From Candidatus Falkowiibacteriota bacterium (GTDB lineage: Bacteria > Patescibacteria > ABY1 > BM507 > UBA12075), in assembly GCA_030636285.1 (NCBI GenBank), contig DAOVXE010000061.1, positions 1 through 5,251 of the forward strand: DNA of 5,251 bases, written 5' to 3'. How positions within the stretch are numbered: the stretch's first letter is position 1; every line of letters starts with the position of its first letter. Below, piece by piece: positions 1-5,251 of the stretch. The translations under genes and the position numbers were made by a program. Below the pieces are notes generated by a model. That model made no database searches, had not been told where the DNA came from, and saw only the letters and a list, made by a program, of their open reading frames with translations.

Positions 1-261
1 AAATAACATAAAAAAATATCTTATAATTTGACAAAGCTACTTGTTAATAAATATTAATTAGCATAAAATATATTCATCCCGAAGAAATTTTAATAGTTTA
101 AATTAATATCAGTGTAAATTTGTTTAATCAATTTAATCCGCGTTCTATTTATTTAATTATTTTTAACTGATGACATAGATTAAACAGATAATTACAGATC
201 AATGATAGTTTAATTTCATCTAAACGCGTAAGTTATGAGCTTAACAAAACCTATTATTATT

Positions 262-275
262 TAAACGCGCGTTTA
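262..275. repeat. 14-bp perfect palindrome TAAACGCGCGTTTA
   Basis: The sequence equals its own reverse complement over all 14 bases, with a CGCGCG core inside otherwise A/T-rich DNA. It contains AACGCG on both strands. Related sites lie at 222-231 (AAACGCGTAA), 401-406 (AACGCG), 139-144 (CGCGTT) and, past dnaN, 3151-3160 (the exact reverse complement of 222-231). Such a palindrome would suit a dimeric DNA-binding protein, but no binder can be named from the sequence. Confidence 0.5.
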
Positions 276-308
276 CGTTTAATTTGTAAGAAAAAATATT
301 TCCACTAT

Positions 309-328
309 CTATTCACAGGTTATAAACA
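309..328 (+). promoter_or_regulatory. Pair of DnaA-box-like nonamers
   Basis: CTATTCACA (309-317) and TTATAAACA (320-328) are direct repeats of a DnaA-box-like nonamer, 11 bp apart start to start. Each has one mismatch to TTATNCACA; the first keeps both conserved cytosines and is the better match. They sit 30-50 bp upstream of the dnaA -10 element and immediately before a G-rich then A/T-rich stretch. This is the order seen in characterised bacterial origin-opening regions. DnaA binding here could serve both initiation and repression of dnaA. The sites are degenerate, so this is inference. Confidence 0.4.
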
Positions 329-357
329 TTTAAGGGGCTTTTAAAATTTTATTTAAT

Positions 358-366
358 TGATATAAT
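358..366 (+). promoter_or_regulatory. Probable dnaA promoter, extended -10 element
   Basis: TGATATAAT is a full-consensus TATAAT hexamer (361-366) preceded by the TGN extension that can replace a good -35. At 17-bp spacing the -35 position would read CTTTTA, a poor match, as is usual for extended -10 promoters. Transcription would start near 373 and give a leader of roughly 115 nt before dnaA. The promoter lies inside the A/T-rich segment proposed as the unwinding element and just downstream of the paired DnaA-like boxes, so initiation and dnaA transcription may be coupled. Confidence 0.5.
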
Positions 367-488
367 ACAATTATTGTTTGTTAACACTTTTAAAAAACAT
401 AACGCGCATCCCTAATAATAGTTTTACGGAAAGCCGCTTAAAATAATTATGTGGTTTTTTAATTTTATTACAAGTTAATTTTTTTATT

Positions 489-1838
489 ATGAATAATAAT
501 CAATTGTGGCAAGCGGTTTTAGGAGAAATTGAATTAAATCTTTCTAAAGCGAATTTTACAACCTGGTTTAAAAACACTTTTATTTCTGAACTTGATAATA
601 ATAAATGCATTGTTTGCGTTCCTAATACTTTTACAAAAGCTTGGTTGGAAAAAAAATACCATAAGCAAATATCCAGCGCCCTTAGTAATGTTTGCGACCA
701 CAAAGTAAGCGAAATTTATTATAAAGTGGAAATTCGTAAAAACTCACCAATGGGTGATCTGTTAAAGAAGATAAAAATAAAAAAACAAGACGATGAGCCC
801 TTAGGCCCTGTTAACCGTTTTGGTTTAAATGCCCGTTATGTTTTTGAAACTTTTGTGGTTGGCAAAGGAAACGAATTAGCTCACGCGGCCTGCCAGGCCG
901 TGGCGGCTAATCCAGGCAACGCTTACAATCCTTTATTTATTTATGGCGGAGTGGGTTTGGGTAAAACCCATCTTTTACAGGCAATCGGCCATGAAATTAC
1001 AAAACAGGGCGGGCAAGTGCTTTATGTAAGCAGTGAAAAATTTACCAATGATTATGTGCAAGCCGTGAAAAGCGGCAATGCCAAAGATTTTAAAGAGCGC
1101 TACCGCAAAGTTGACAGCCTTTTAGTGGATGATATTCAGTTTATGGCCGGCAAGGATGGCACGCAAGAGGAATTTTTTCACACTTTTAATGAGCTTCATC
1201 AAACTGATAAGCAAATTATTTTAACTTCTGACCGGCCGCCCAAATCCATTCCCGCGCTTGAAAAACGGCTTTTATCCCGTTTTGAGTGGGGAATGGTCGC
1301 GGATGTTTCTCCGCCGGATATTGAAACCAAGGTGGCGATCCTGTCTTCAAAATGCAAAGAAAAGAATTATAGTTTAGATGATAAAATTTTACACTATATC
1401 GCCAGCAGCGTGCAAAATAACATTCGGGAGCTGGAAGGGGTTTTAAACCGCTTGATCGCTTATCATGAGTTTAATAATTCACAACCCAGTATGGATACGA
1501 CCAAAAATATTTTAAATAGTTTGTTTTCCAGCCTTAAAACCAAATCCACAACCAGTAAAAACATTCTGGAAGTAGTGTCTCGTTTTTTTGATATCGGGCA
1601 AAAAGAAATAATGGGCAAGAGCCGGAAAAAAGAGCTGGTATATCCGCGGCAAATAACCATGTATTTAATGCGCAAAGAGTTAAACACAAGTTATCCGACT
1701 ATTGGCAGCGAGCTGGGCGGGCGGGACCACACTACCGCCATGCACGCTTATAAAAAAATTAATAGGGAGGCTGATAATAGCGAGCGGGTCAAACAAGATA
1801 TTGAATCAATAAAACAGGCGCTCTACGCCAGCATTTAA
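489..1838 (+). CDS. dnaA: Chromosomal replication initiator protein DnaA
   Basis: DnaA is the AAA+ ATPase that binds DnaA boxes, melts the origin and helps load the helicase. The 449-residue length is normal. Domain I covers about residues 1-85 (starting LWQAVLGEIE), followed by a very short linker (about 86-108). The AAA+ core (about 109-330) has Walker A GGVGLGKT (153-160), Walker B LLVDDIQF (211-218, D214 and D215), sensor 1 ILTSD (244-248), the arginine finger in LLSRFEWGM (R264) and sensor 2 in NNIRELEG (R313). Domain IV (about 355-449) has a basic loop and the DnaA signature GGRDHTTAMHA (410-420), which reads the DnaA box. All key residues are intact. The ATG at 489 matches the usual N-terminus, yet no Shine-Dalgarno sequence precedes it, only a T-rich run. 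The stop is TAA. dnaN follows after 174 bp on the same strand. Confidence 0.98.
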   Translation: MNNNQLWQAVLGEIELNLSKANFTTWFKNTFISELDNNKCIVCVPNTFTKAWLEKKYHKQISSALSNVCDHKVSEIYYKVEIRKNSPMGDLLKKIKIKKQDDEPLGPVNRFGLNARYVFETFVVGKGNELAHAACQAVAANPGNAYNPLFIYGGVGLGKTHLLQAIGHEITKQGGQVLYVSSEKFTNDYVQAVKSGNAKDFKERYRKVDSLLVDDIQFMAGKDGTQEEFFHTFNELHQTDKQIILTSDRPPKSIPALEKRLLSRFEWGMVADVSPPDIETKVAILSSKCKEKNYSLDDKILHYIASSVQNNIRELEGVLNRLIAYHEFNNSQPSMDTTKNILNSLFSSLKTKSTTSKNILEVVSRFFDIGQKEIMGKSRKKELVYPRQITMYLMRKELNTSYPTIGSELGGRDHTTAMHAYKKINREADNSERVKQDIESIKQALYASI

Positions 1839-1907
1839 AAGGTTTTTAATTACATATTAATACTAATTTATTAATTATTTTAAATTACAAAATTATTATT
1901 TATATTC

Positions 1908-1995
1908 TGTCATTCTGAGGCCGAAGGCCGAAGAATCTCGTTTTTACTGCTCAACACGGGATTCTTCGCTCCGTTTCACTTCACTCAGAATGACA
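1908..1995. repeat. Imperfect palindromic element (REP/MITE-like) between dnaA and dnaN
   Basis: The 88-bp element starts with TGTCATTCTGAG (1908-1919) and ends with its exact reverse complement (1984-1995), giving 12-bp perfect terminal inverted repeats. An inner stem pairs 1929-1941 with 1956-1968 (13 bp, one G-U wobble) around a 14-nt loop, and the arms between the two stems differ. The left arm has a tandem GGCCGAA (1919-1932) and the right arm a tandem TTCAC (1975-1984). It is more G+C-rich than its flanks and ends 17 bp before the dnaN start. Palindromes reading TCATTCTGAG...GAAGAATC are, from memory, a dispersed repeat in several bacterial groups. There is no transposase and no clear target duplication. 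No U-run follows on the dnaN side, so it is not a classical terminator. Confidence 0.7.
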
Positions 1996-2012
1996 TTTCG
2001 TAATTCATAACA

Positions 2013-3140
2013 ATGAAAATATCCAGTTTACAAGAAAATTTAAAAAGCTGTTTAAACACGGTTAGCCATATAGCCGGTAAGAATCTTAATTTACCGATTT
2101 TGAATAATATTATGCTTGAGGTTAAGGGCAGGAATATTCGTTTTATTGCCACCGATCTGGAAATTGGAATTGTGTCAACCGTGCGCGGCAAGGTAGAAAA
2201 AGAAGGTGTTTATACCGTGGATTCAAAAGTGATCAGCGAATATATTTCTTTGCTGCCGAATAAAAAAATTGATATTGATTTAAAAGAAAACAAATTAAAA
2301 ATTCAATGCGAGAACTATAAAACCGTAATAAAAGGGCAGTCGGCCGAAGACTTTCCTTTAATTCCTCAGGTGGAAAAAGAACAGTATTATAAAGTAAACG
2401 CGGATGAATTTAAAAAGGCTTTATCACAGGTTGTTTTCGCGATCTCTAATTCAGAAACCAGGGTTGAATTATCCGGCGCGCTTTTTAATTTTAAAAAAGA
2501 CCAGCTGATCTTAGCCGCGACTGACAGTTATCGCCTGGCAGAGTGCAAGCTCCCGTTAAGCACCAACGGGCAGGCGGAAAAAAGAATAATTATTCCAGCC
2601 AAAACCATACAGGAAGTGATTCGGATATTATCTAATTTAAAAGCGGAAGCGGTTGGCCGGGATAATATGGAAGTAGAGATATATGTTTCTGAGAATCAGA
2701 TACTTTTTGCCTTTGGTTCAATTGAATTAGTGTCGCGCTTGATTGAGGGGCAATATCCTGATTATGAACAGATCATTCCGGCCAGTCCGGATACCAGAAT
2801 AATGATCAATAAGGCTGAATTTGTTCGGGCGGTTAAAGCTTCGGCGATTTTTTCCAAAACAGGAATCAATGATGTAAATTTGGATTTTCCGGCTGACAAG
2901 AACAGGGTTACGATTACGTCTGAATCAAGCCAGGTGGGAGAAAATACGATCAACCTGGAGGCAAGCGTTAAAGGCAAGGATAACGGTATTGTGATCAACT
3001 ATCGCTATCTTTTAGATGGGATTAATAATATTGATACAACTAATTTGCGCGTTGAAGTGATTGATGGCGCGACACCGTGCGTTATTCGCCCGGAAAAGGA
3101 AGACTCTTACCTGTATGTGATTATGCCGATCAAACAATAG
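2013..3140 (+). CDS. dnaN: DNA polymerase III beta subunit (sliding clamp)
   Basis: DnaN forms the ring-shaped dimer that encircles DNA and tethers the replicative polymerase; it also docks other replication and repair proteins. At 375 residues it has the usual length for three clamp domains of about 125 residues each. Typical family features are the N-terminal MKISSLQENL...NLPILNNIML (1-35), the AEDFPLIP block (111-118), ATDSYRLAE (169-177), SRLIEGQYPDYEQIIP (241-256), NYRYLLDGI (329-337) and the C-terminal YVIMPIK (368-374), part of the protein-binding pocket. The ATG at 2013 matches the family N-terminus. No Shine-Dalgarno sequence precedes it; the upstream bases are AATTCATAACA. The stop is TAG. 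The dnaA-dnaN order is classical, but the genes are split by the palindromic element, and recF and gyrB do not follow. No convincing separate promoter is visible, so co-transcription with dnaA is likely. Confidence 0.98.
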   Translation: MKISSLQENLKSCLNTVSHIAGKNLNLPILNNIMLEVKGRNIRFIATDLEIGIVSTVRGKVEKEGVYTVDSKVISEYISLLPNKKIDIDLKENKLKIQCENYKTVIKGQSAEDFPLIPQVEKEQYYKVNADEFKKALSQVVFAISNSETRVELSGALFNFKKDQLILAATDSYRLAECKLPLSTNGQAEKRIIIPAKTIQEVIRILSNLKAEAVGRDNMEVEIYVSENQILFAFGSIELVSRLIEGQYPDYEQIIPASPDTRIMINKAEFVRAVKASAIFSKTGINDVNLDFPADKNRVTITSESSQVGENTINLEASVKGKDNGIVINYRYLLDGINNIDTTNLRVEVIDGATPCVIRPEKEDSYLYVIMPIKQ

Positions 3141-3178
3141 GTTTTAGGATTTACGCGTTTGAATTATATTCATAACCA

Positions 3179-3190
3179 CATTAGCTAATG
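3179..3190. repeat. 12-bp perfect palindrome CATTAGCTAATG downstream of dnaN
   Basis: CATTAGCTAATG is its own reverse complement and lies 39 bp after the dnaN stop. It has no loop and no adjacent T-run, so it is not a convincing terminator. It could be an operator for a dimeric protein or a chance palindrome. A few bases further on, A5-GCC-T5 (3209-3221) followed by a T-rich stretch could act as a weak terminator for dnaN, but its stem is only A-T pairs. Confidence 0.3.
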
Positions 3191-3238
3191 CTTATTATAC
3201 GCAACAATAAAAAGCCTTTTTAATTTTTTATAATAATT

Positions 3239-3270
3239 TTGGCAGTTTATTTTATAGGTCGAGGTATAAT
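3239..3270 (+). promoter_or_regulatory. Possible promoter for the 3321-3794 gene
   Basis: A consensus TATAAT lies at 3265-3270 and a TTGGCA (one mismatch to TTGACA) at 3239-3244, but the 20-bp spacing is longer than the usual 17. Three further overlapping TATAAT hexamers occur at 3284-3299 in the TAATA repeat, so the true -10 is ambiguous. Either choice would give a short leader of about 15-45 nt. Confidence 0.35.
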
Positions 3271-3280
3271 TTTATTTATT

Positions 3281-3299
3281 TAATATAATATAATATAAT
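3281..3299 (+). repeat. TAATA pentanucleotide tandem repeat
   Basis: Three full copies of TAATA plus a partial fourth run from 3281 to 3299 and create TATAAT hexamers at 3284-3289, 3289-3294 and 3294-3299. The repeat ends 21 bp before the start codon of the next gene. It may be simple low-complexity DNA, or it may supply several overlapping -10 elements. Confidence 0.6.
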
Positions 3300-3320
3300 T
3301 AATAAACTAATTAAAAAATT

Positions 3321-3794
3321 ATGAGTGAAGGAAAAAATATAAATATACCACAAACTGAAGAATTAAGCGTGGAACAAACTAAAAAATTAATGGAACAAAA
3401 AAGATCTAGTGCAGAGAAAGAAGGTTATGTTTTTAATTTTATAAATGGTGAGGGTGATTCAAAATTCGCGCAAGAAAATAATGATTTAAATTCTTATATA
3501 AAAAAAGAAGATTTAACTGAAGAAATCAGAAAAATTGGCGAATATAGACACACTAAGAGTGGTTTTATTTTTGACGAAAAAAAAACGGAAGATGAAAATC
3601 AAAAAGAACTAAGAATAGAAATAGAAAAAATTTGGCATTCGTTGTTCGCAAAAGATATAAGTGATTCTGAGGGCTATGTCGAGCAGACTGTTGAAATTCA
3701 TAGATATTTTAAACCTGGTTCCAAATGGTCATTATCGGAAACTGTAGATTACACATTTGTGCTTACCTATCATGATTACAATGAAGAAGAATAA
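3321..3794 (+). CDS. Hypothetical small acidic protein
   Basis: I do not recognise this 157-residue protein. It has no cysteine, no signal peptide and no membrane segment, so it is probably cytoplasmic. The N-terminal part (about 1-100) is highly charged, rich in Glu and Lys, with stretches likely to be helical (for example 15-34 and 91-109). The last third contains EGYVEQTVEIHRYFKPGSKW and ends VDYTFVLTYHDYNEEE, which looks more like beta structure in a small folded domain. G+C is about 29% by hand count, below the roughly 40% of sampled dnaA sequence, and codons are A/T-biased. This suggests weak constraint, a lineage-specific gene or acquisition. The first ATG is used; a later ATG (codon 24) is possible. 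No Shine-Dalgarno sequence is visible. It lies between dnaN and a convergent gene, so position gives no function. Confidence 0.65.
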   Translation: MSEGKNINIPQTEELSVEQTKKLMEQKRSSAEKEGYVFNFINGEGDSKFAQENNDLNSYIKKEDLTEEIRKIGEYRHTKSGFIFDEKKTEDENQKELRIEIEKIWHSLFAKDISDSEGYVEQTVEIHRYFKPGSKWSLSETVDYTFVLTYHDYNEEE

Positions 3795-3935
3795 ATTGCC
3801 AAAATTATTATAAATAGTGAAGGAGATTTTTACTATAGCGTATAATACGAAATAAGCGGTTATTCCGATATATTAAGTAAATAAACAAATGCGTAAATTG
3901 TGAATAAATAAGAGATGTGAAATATTCAACAAAAT

Positions 3936-3976
3936 AAAAAACGCGCTAACCAATTTTTCCTGTTAGCGCGTTTTTT
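3936..3976. terminator. Bidirectional rho-independent terminator
   Basis: The left arm 3936-3950 (AAAAAACGCGCTAAC) pairs perfectly with the right arm 3962-3976 (GTTAGCGCGTTTTTT), giving a 15-bp stem with an 11-nt loop. A run of T follows on the + strand. The complementary run on the - strand follows the hairpin in the other direction. It sits between two convergent genes, 12 bp past the stop of the - strand gene and about 140 bp past the stop of the + strand gene, and can end both transcripts. Confidence 0.9.
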
Positions 3977-3988
3977 TATTTTTCTATT

Positions 3989-5251
3989 TTAGTTATCAAC
4001 ATTGTTTACTATTAGAGTAATCGGTTCCAGACGGATTGATTCCTTGTTCCAGGTAACAGCCTCGGCGTTAATAGTGTATGTTCCGCTGGGCGGAATATTC
4101 TCCCAGGAAATGCTTATTTGATTGCTTTCAATCGGTTCAGCCGTGGCAATGAATCCGGGCGTGTTTTTGCCTTCAGCCAGATAAGATAAATTTACCCGGG
4201 CAAGAGAGCGCGGATTTGTGTTATTTATTTGTAATGTTAACGGAAAATCAATATTGGATACAGCCAGGCCGCTTGGCGGTGAGATCCAGTTTATTTCAAC
4301 AGGGCCGGTGTTGGTTTGATCTTCCAGCTTTAAATTAAACTCAAGTTCGCGTATTTTACAGTTCTCCACATCGTCGCAGACTTTAATTTTTAAATTATGA
4401 AAGCCGTTAGAAAGGAAATCAACCTTTTTATTCAAATTAAAAGGATATTCCGTTGTTGAGTGAAATAAATTGTCATTAATAATATAATCAACCCTGACAA
4501 CTCCGCGTGGAGAGCTGACCTGGATTTGAACGTTAAGGCCGGGGCTTGTGATTGTTTGGTTGTTTCCCGGGGTAACAATGCTTACTTGCGGGATGTTTTC
4601 CGGCTGGTGGACATTATCCGATTCAGTTGGCGGCGTACCGCCCAGGAGCGCGGAGCTGGTCGCGCTGGTAGAGCTGGCCAGTTCTTTAACGGCCCAGGCA
4701 AGGACGCGCGACTCCCAGAGTTCAAACTGGGGGTCTTTTTCCGGATTTTTAGGCGCCTTGCCAAGCGGGTCTTTGGGGTTAACGTAGTAGAGAATGGAAT
4801 GCGGTTCAAAAAAAGTTTTTTCCTCAATTAGATGCTCTGGCGTATGTTCGGTTGCTAAAAGTCCGGAAATTTTATCAATTTTTATAACCTGGGCCGTGCC
4901 GATTTCTCCGTCCAGGACGGCCTTGTTGGTTTTTTTTATTTCCGGGGTTTTAAAGTTTTCTATCGGAGTGTCCCCAAGCACGCGCTCCATAAAATCGTGC
5001 CAGATCGGAGCTGCCACCACGCCGCCGGCCGCGCCTCGCTTCATTTTAGCATTATCAAAGTTGCCCACCCAGACCCCGGTAACGATTGACGGGGTATAGC
5101 CTATTGTCCAGGCATCGCGATAGTCGTTGGTAGTGCCTGTTTTGGCCGCTACCGGGCGGTTTCCAAGCGTTAACCAGTTGCGTTCGCCAAAAGCATAAGC
5201 CCGGGAAGCGTTATCAGATAAAATATTATTGATTAAGCGGGCGATCTTTGA
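3989..5251 (-). CDS. Class A penicillin-binding protein, C-terminal part with Ig-like tail (5' end outside window)
   Basis: The - strand frame is open from the window edge (5251) to the TAA at 3989-3991, giving 420 visible residues. The first 90 or so are the end of a transpeptidase domain. RPVAAKTGTTNDYRDAWTIG contains the KTGTT active-site motif (37-41, bases 5129-5143), followed by GYTPSIVTGVWVGNFDN and GGVVAAPIWHDFM (76-88), as in bifunctional class A (PBP1A-type) enzymes that polymerise and cross-link peptidoglycan outside the cytoplasmic membrane. The SxxK and SxN motifs and the glycosyltransferase domain would lie upstream, so bifunctionality is inferred. Next come a connecting region with HSILYYVNPKDPLG, a Ser/Thr/Pro-rich linker (about 192-221) and two predicted Ig-like beta domains (about 221-311 and 317-416). 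The first has a cysteine pair in CDDVENC (292 and 298). A GTG at 5068 is valine inside the conserved GVWVGN motif, not a start. Confidence 0.93.
   Translation of the reverse strand, partial: SKIARLINNILSDNASRAYAFGERNWLTLGNRPVAAKTGTTNDYRDAWTIGYTPSIVTGVWVGNFDNAKMKRGAAGGVVAAPIWHDFMERVLGDTPIENFKTPEIKKTNKAVLDGEIGTAQVIKIDKISGLLATEHTPEHLIEEKTFFEPHSILYYVNPKDPLGKAPKNPEKDPQFELWESRVLAWAVKELASSTSATSSALLGGTPPTESDNVHQPENIPQVSIVTPGNNQTITSPGLNVQIQVSSPRGVVRVDYIINDNLFHSTTEYPFNLNKKVDFLSNGFHNLKIKVCDDVENCKIRELEFNLKLEDQTNTGPVEINWISPPSGLAVSNIDFPLTLQINNTNPRSLARVNLSYLAEGKNTPGFIATAEPIESNQISISWENIPPSGTYTINAEAVTWNKESIRLEPITLIVNNVDN

Larger units (their letters stand above)
1..488. other. Non-coding AT-rich region upstream of dnaA, candidate oriC
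   Basis: No credible coding region is present. G+C is about 22% by hand count (106 of 488). Three nonamers each differ by one base from the DnaA-box consensus TTATNCACA: TTATTAACA on the - strand at 42-50, CTATTCACA at 309-317 and TTATAAACA at 320-328. The last two are in the same orientation, 2 bp apart, and are followed by a G-rich step (GGGGC, 334-338) and a nearly pure A/T segment (339-375) that could be the unwinding element. Four separate CGCG sites also occur, one inside a 14-bp palindrome. Origins commonly lie next to dnaA, so the assignment rests on position plus these elements. No exact DnaA box is present, and about one single-mismatch box would be expected by chance in DNA of this composition. 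Confidence 0.55.

Noticed and set aside
1..9. A - strand ATG at 9 running off the left edge, possibly a divergent gene such as rpmH.
   Set aside because: Only three codons (M L F) are visible, they do not match the usual L34 start, and no convincing - strand promoter precedes them.
28..57. TTGACA at 28-33 with TATTAA at 52-57, 18-bp spacing, resembling a + strand promoter.
   Set aside because: The -10 is weak and the next gene starts more than 430 bp away. The extended -10 at 358-366 is a better dnaA promoter.
500..703. Open frame on the - strand inside dnaA, with similar ones at 1463-1687 (dnaA), 1985-2191 and 2762-2998 (dnaN).
   Set aside because: These are shadows of dnaA and dnaN, whose reading frames are confirmed by conserved motifs throughout.
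3172..3180. ATAACCACA after dnaN, resembling a DnaA box.
   Set aside because: It has two mismatches to TTATNCACA and is isolated, so chance is a sufficient explanation.
3820..3825. A strong Shine-Dalgarno-like AAGGAG in the spacer after the orphan gene.
   Set aside because: No ATG, GTG or TTG follows at a useful distance, and the frame closes within about ten codons. It is probably accidental.
3839..3849. Small inverted repeat CGTAT-A-ATACG overlapping a TATAAT (3841-3846).
   Set aside because: It is short and has no gene downstream on either strand to regulate, since the next element is the bidirectional terminator.
4526..5099. Several open frames on the + strand and one alternative - strand frame (4582-4827) within the penicillin-binding protein gene.
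   Set aside because: The - strand frame encoding the transpeptidase end and Ig-like tail is continuous and conserved. The others are overlaps with biased composition and no recognisable motifs.

Overview
The window looks like the replication-origin end of a small, AT-rich bacterial chromosome. The best guess for the organism is a member of the Candidate Phyla Radiation (Patescibacteria, Parcubacteria-like). That rests on recalled family resemblance: the style of the DnaA AAA+ core, a class A penicillin-binding protein ending in Ig-like domains, and gene starts without Shine-Dalgarno sequences. No ribosomal RNA is present to settle it. All stops used are TAA or TAG, and nothing suggests recoding of TGA.

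Layout. Positions 1-488 are non-coding, about 22% G+C by hand count. They hold a candidate oriC with degenerate DnaA boxes, a short G-rich step, a very AT-rich segment and an extended -10 promoter for dnaA. The same stretch has repeated AACGCG motifs, including a 14-bp perfect palindrome. dnaA (489-1838) and dnaN (2013-3140) follow on the + strand. Their 174-bp spacer carries an 88-bp imperfect palindrome with 12-bp perfect terminal inverted repeats, which looks like a dispersed REP- or MITE-type element. After dnaN there is no recF or gyrB. Instead there is a spacer with a TAATA tandem repeat and one unrecognised small acidic protein gene (3321-3794) of markedly lower G+C. A perfect 15-bp-stem bidirectional terminator separates it from a convergent gene on the - strand (5251 down to 3989). 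That gene encodes the C-terminal 420 residues of a class A penicillin-binding protein, with the transpeptidase KTGTT motif and two predicted Ig-like domains; its start lies beyond the window.

Function. DnaA binds the origin and opens it, and DnaN is the sliding clamp of the replicative polymerase. The dnaA promoter lies inside the AT-rich segment just downstream of the DnaA-box-like sites, so autoregulation by DnaA is plausible. The penicillin-binding protein is an independent cell-wall gene. I see no phage, CRISPR, toxin-antitoxin or other defence system. The less ordinary items are the AACGCG cluster, the palindromic element between dnaA and dnaN, and the orphan gene.
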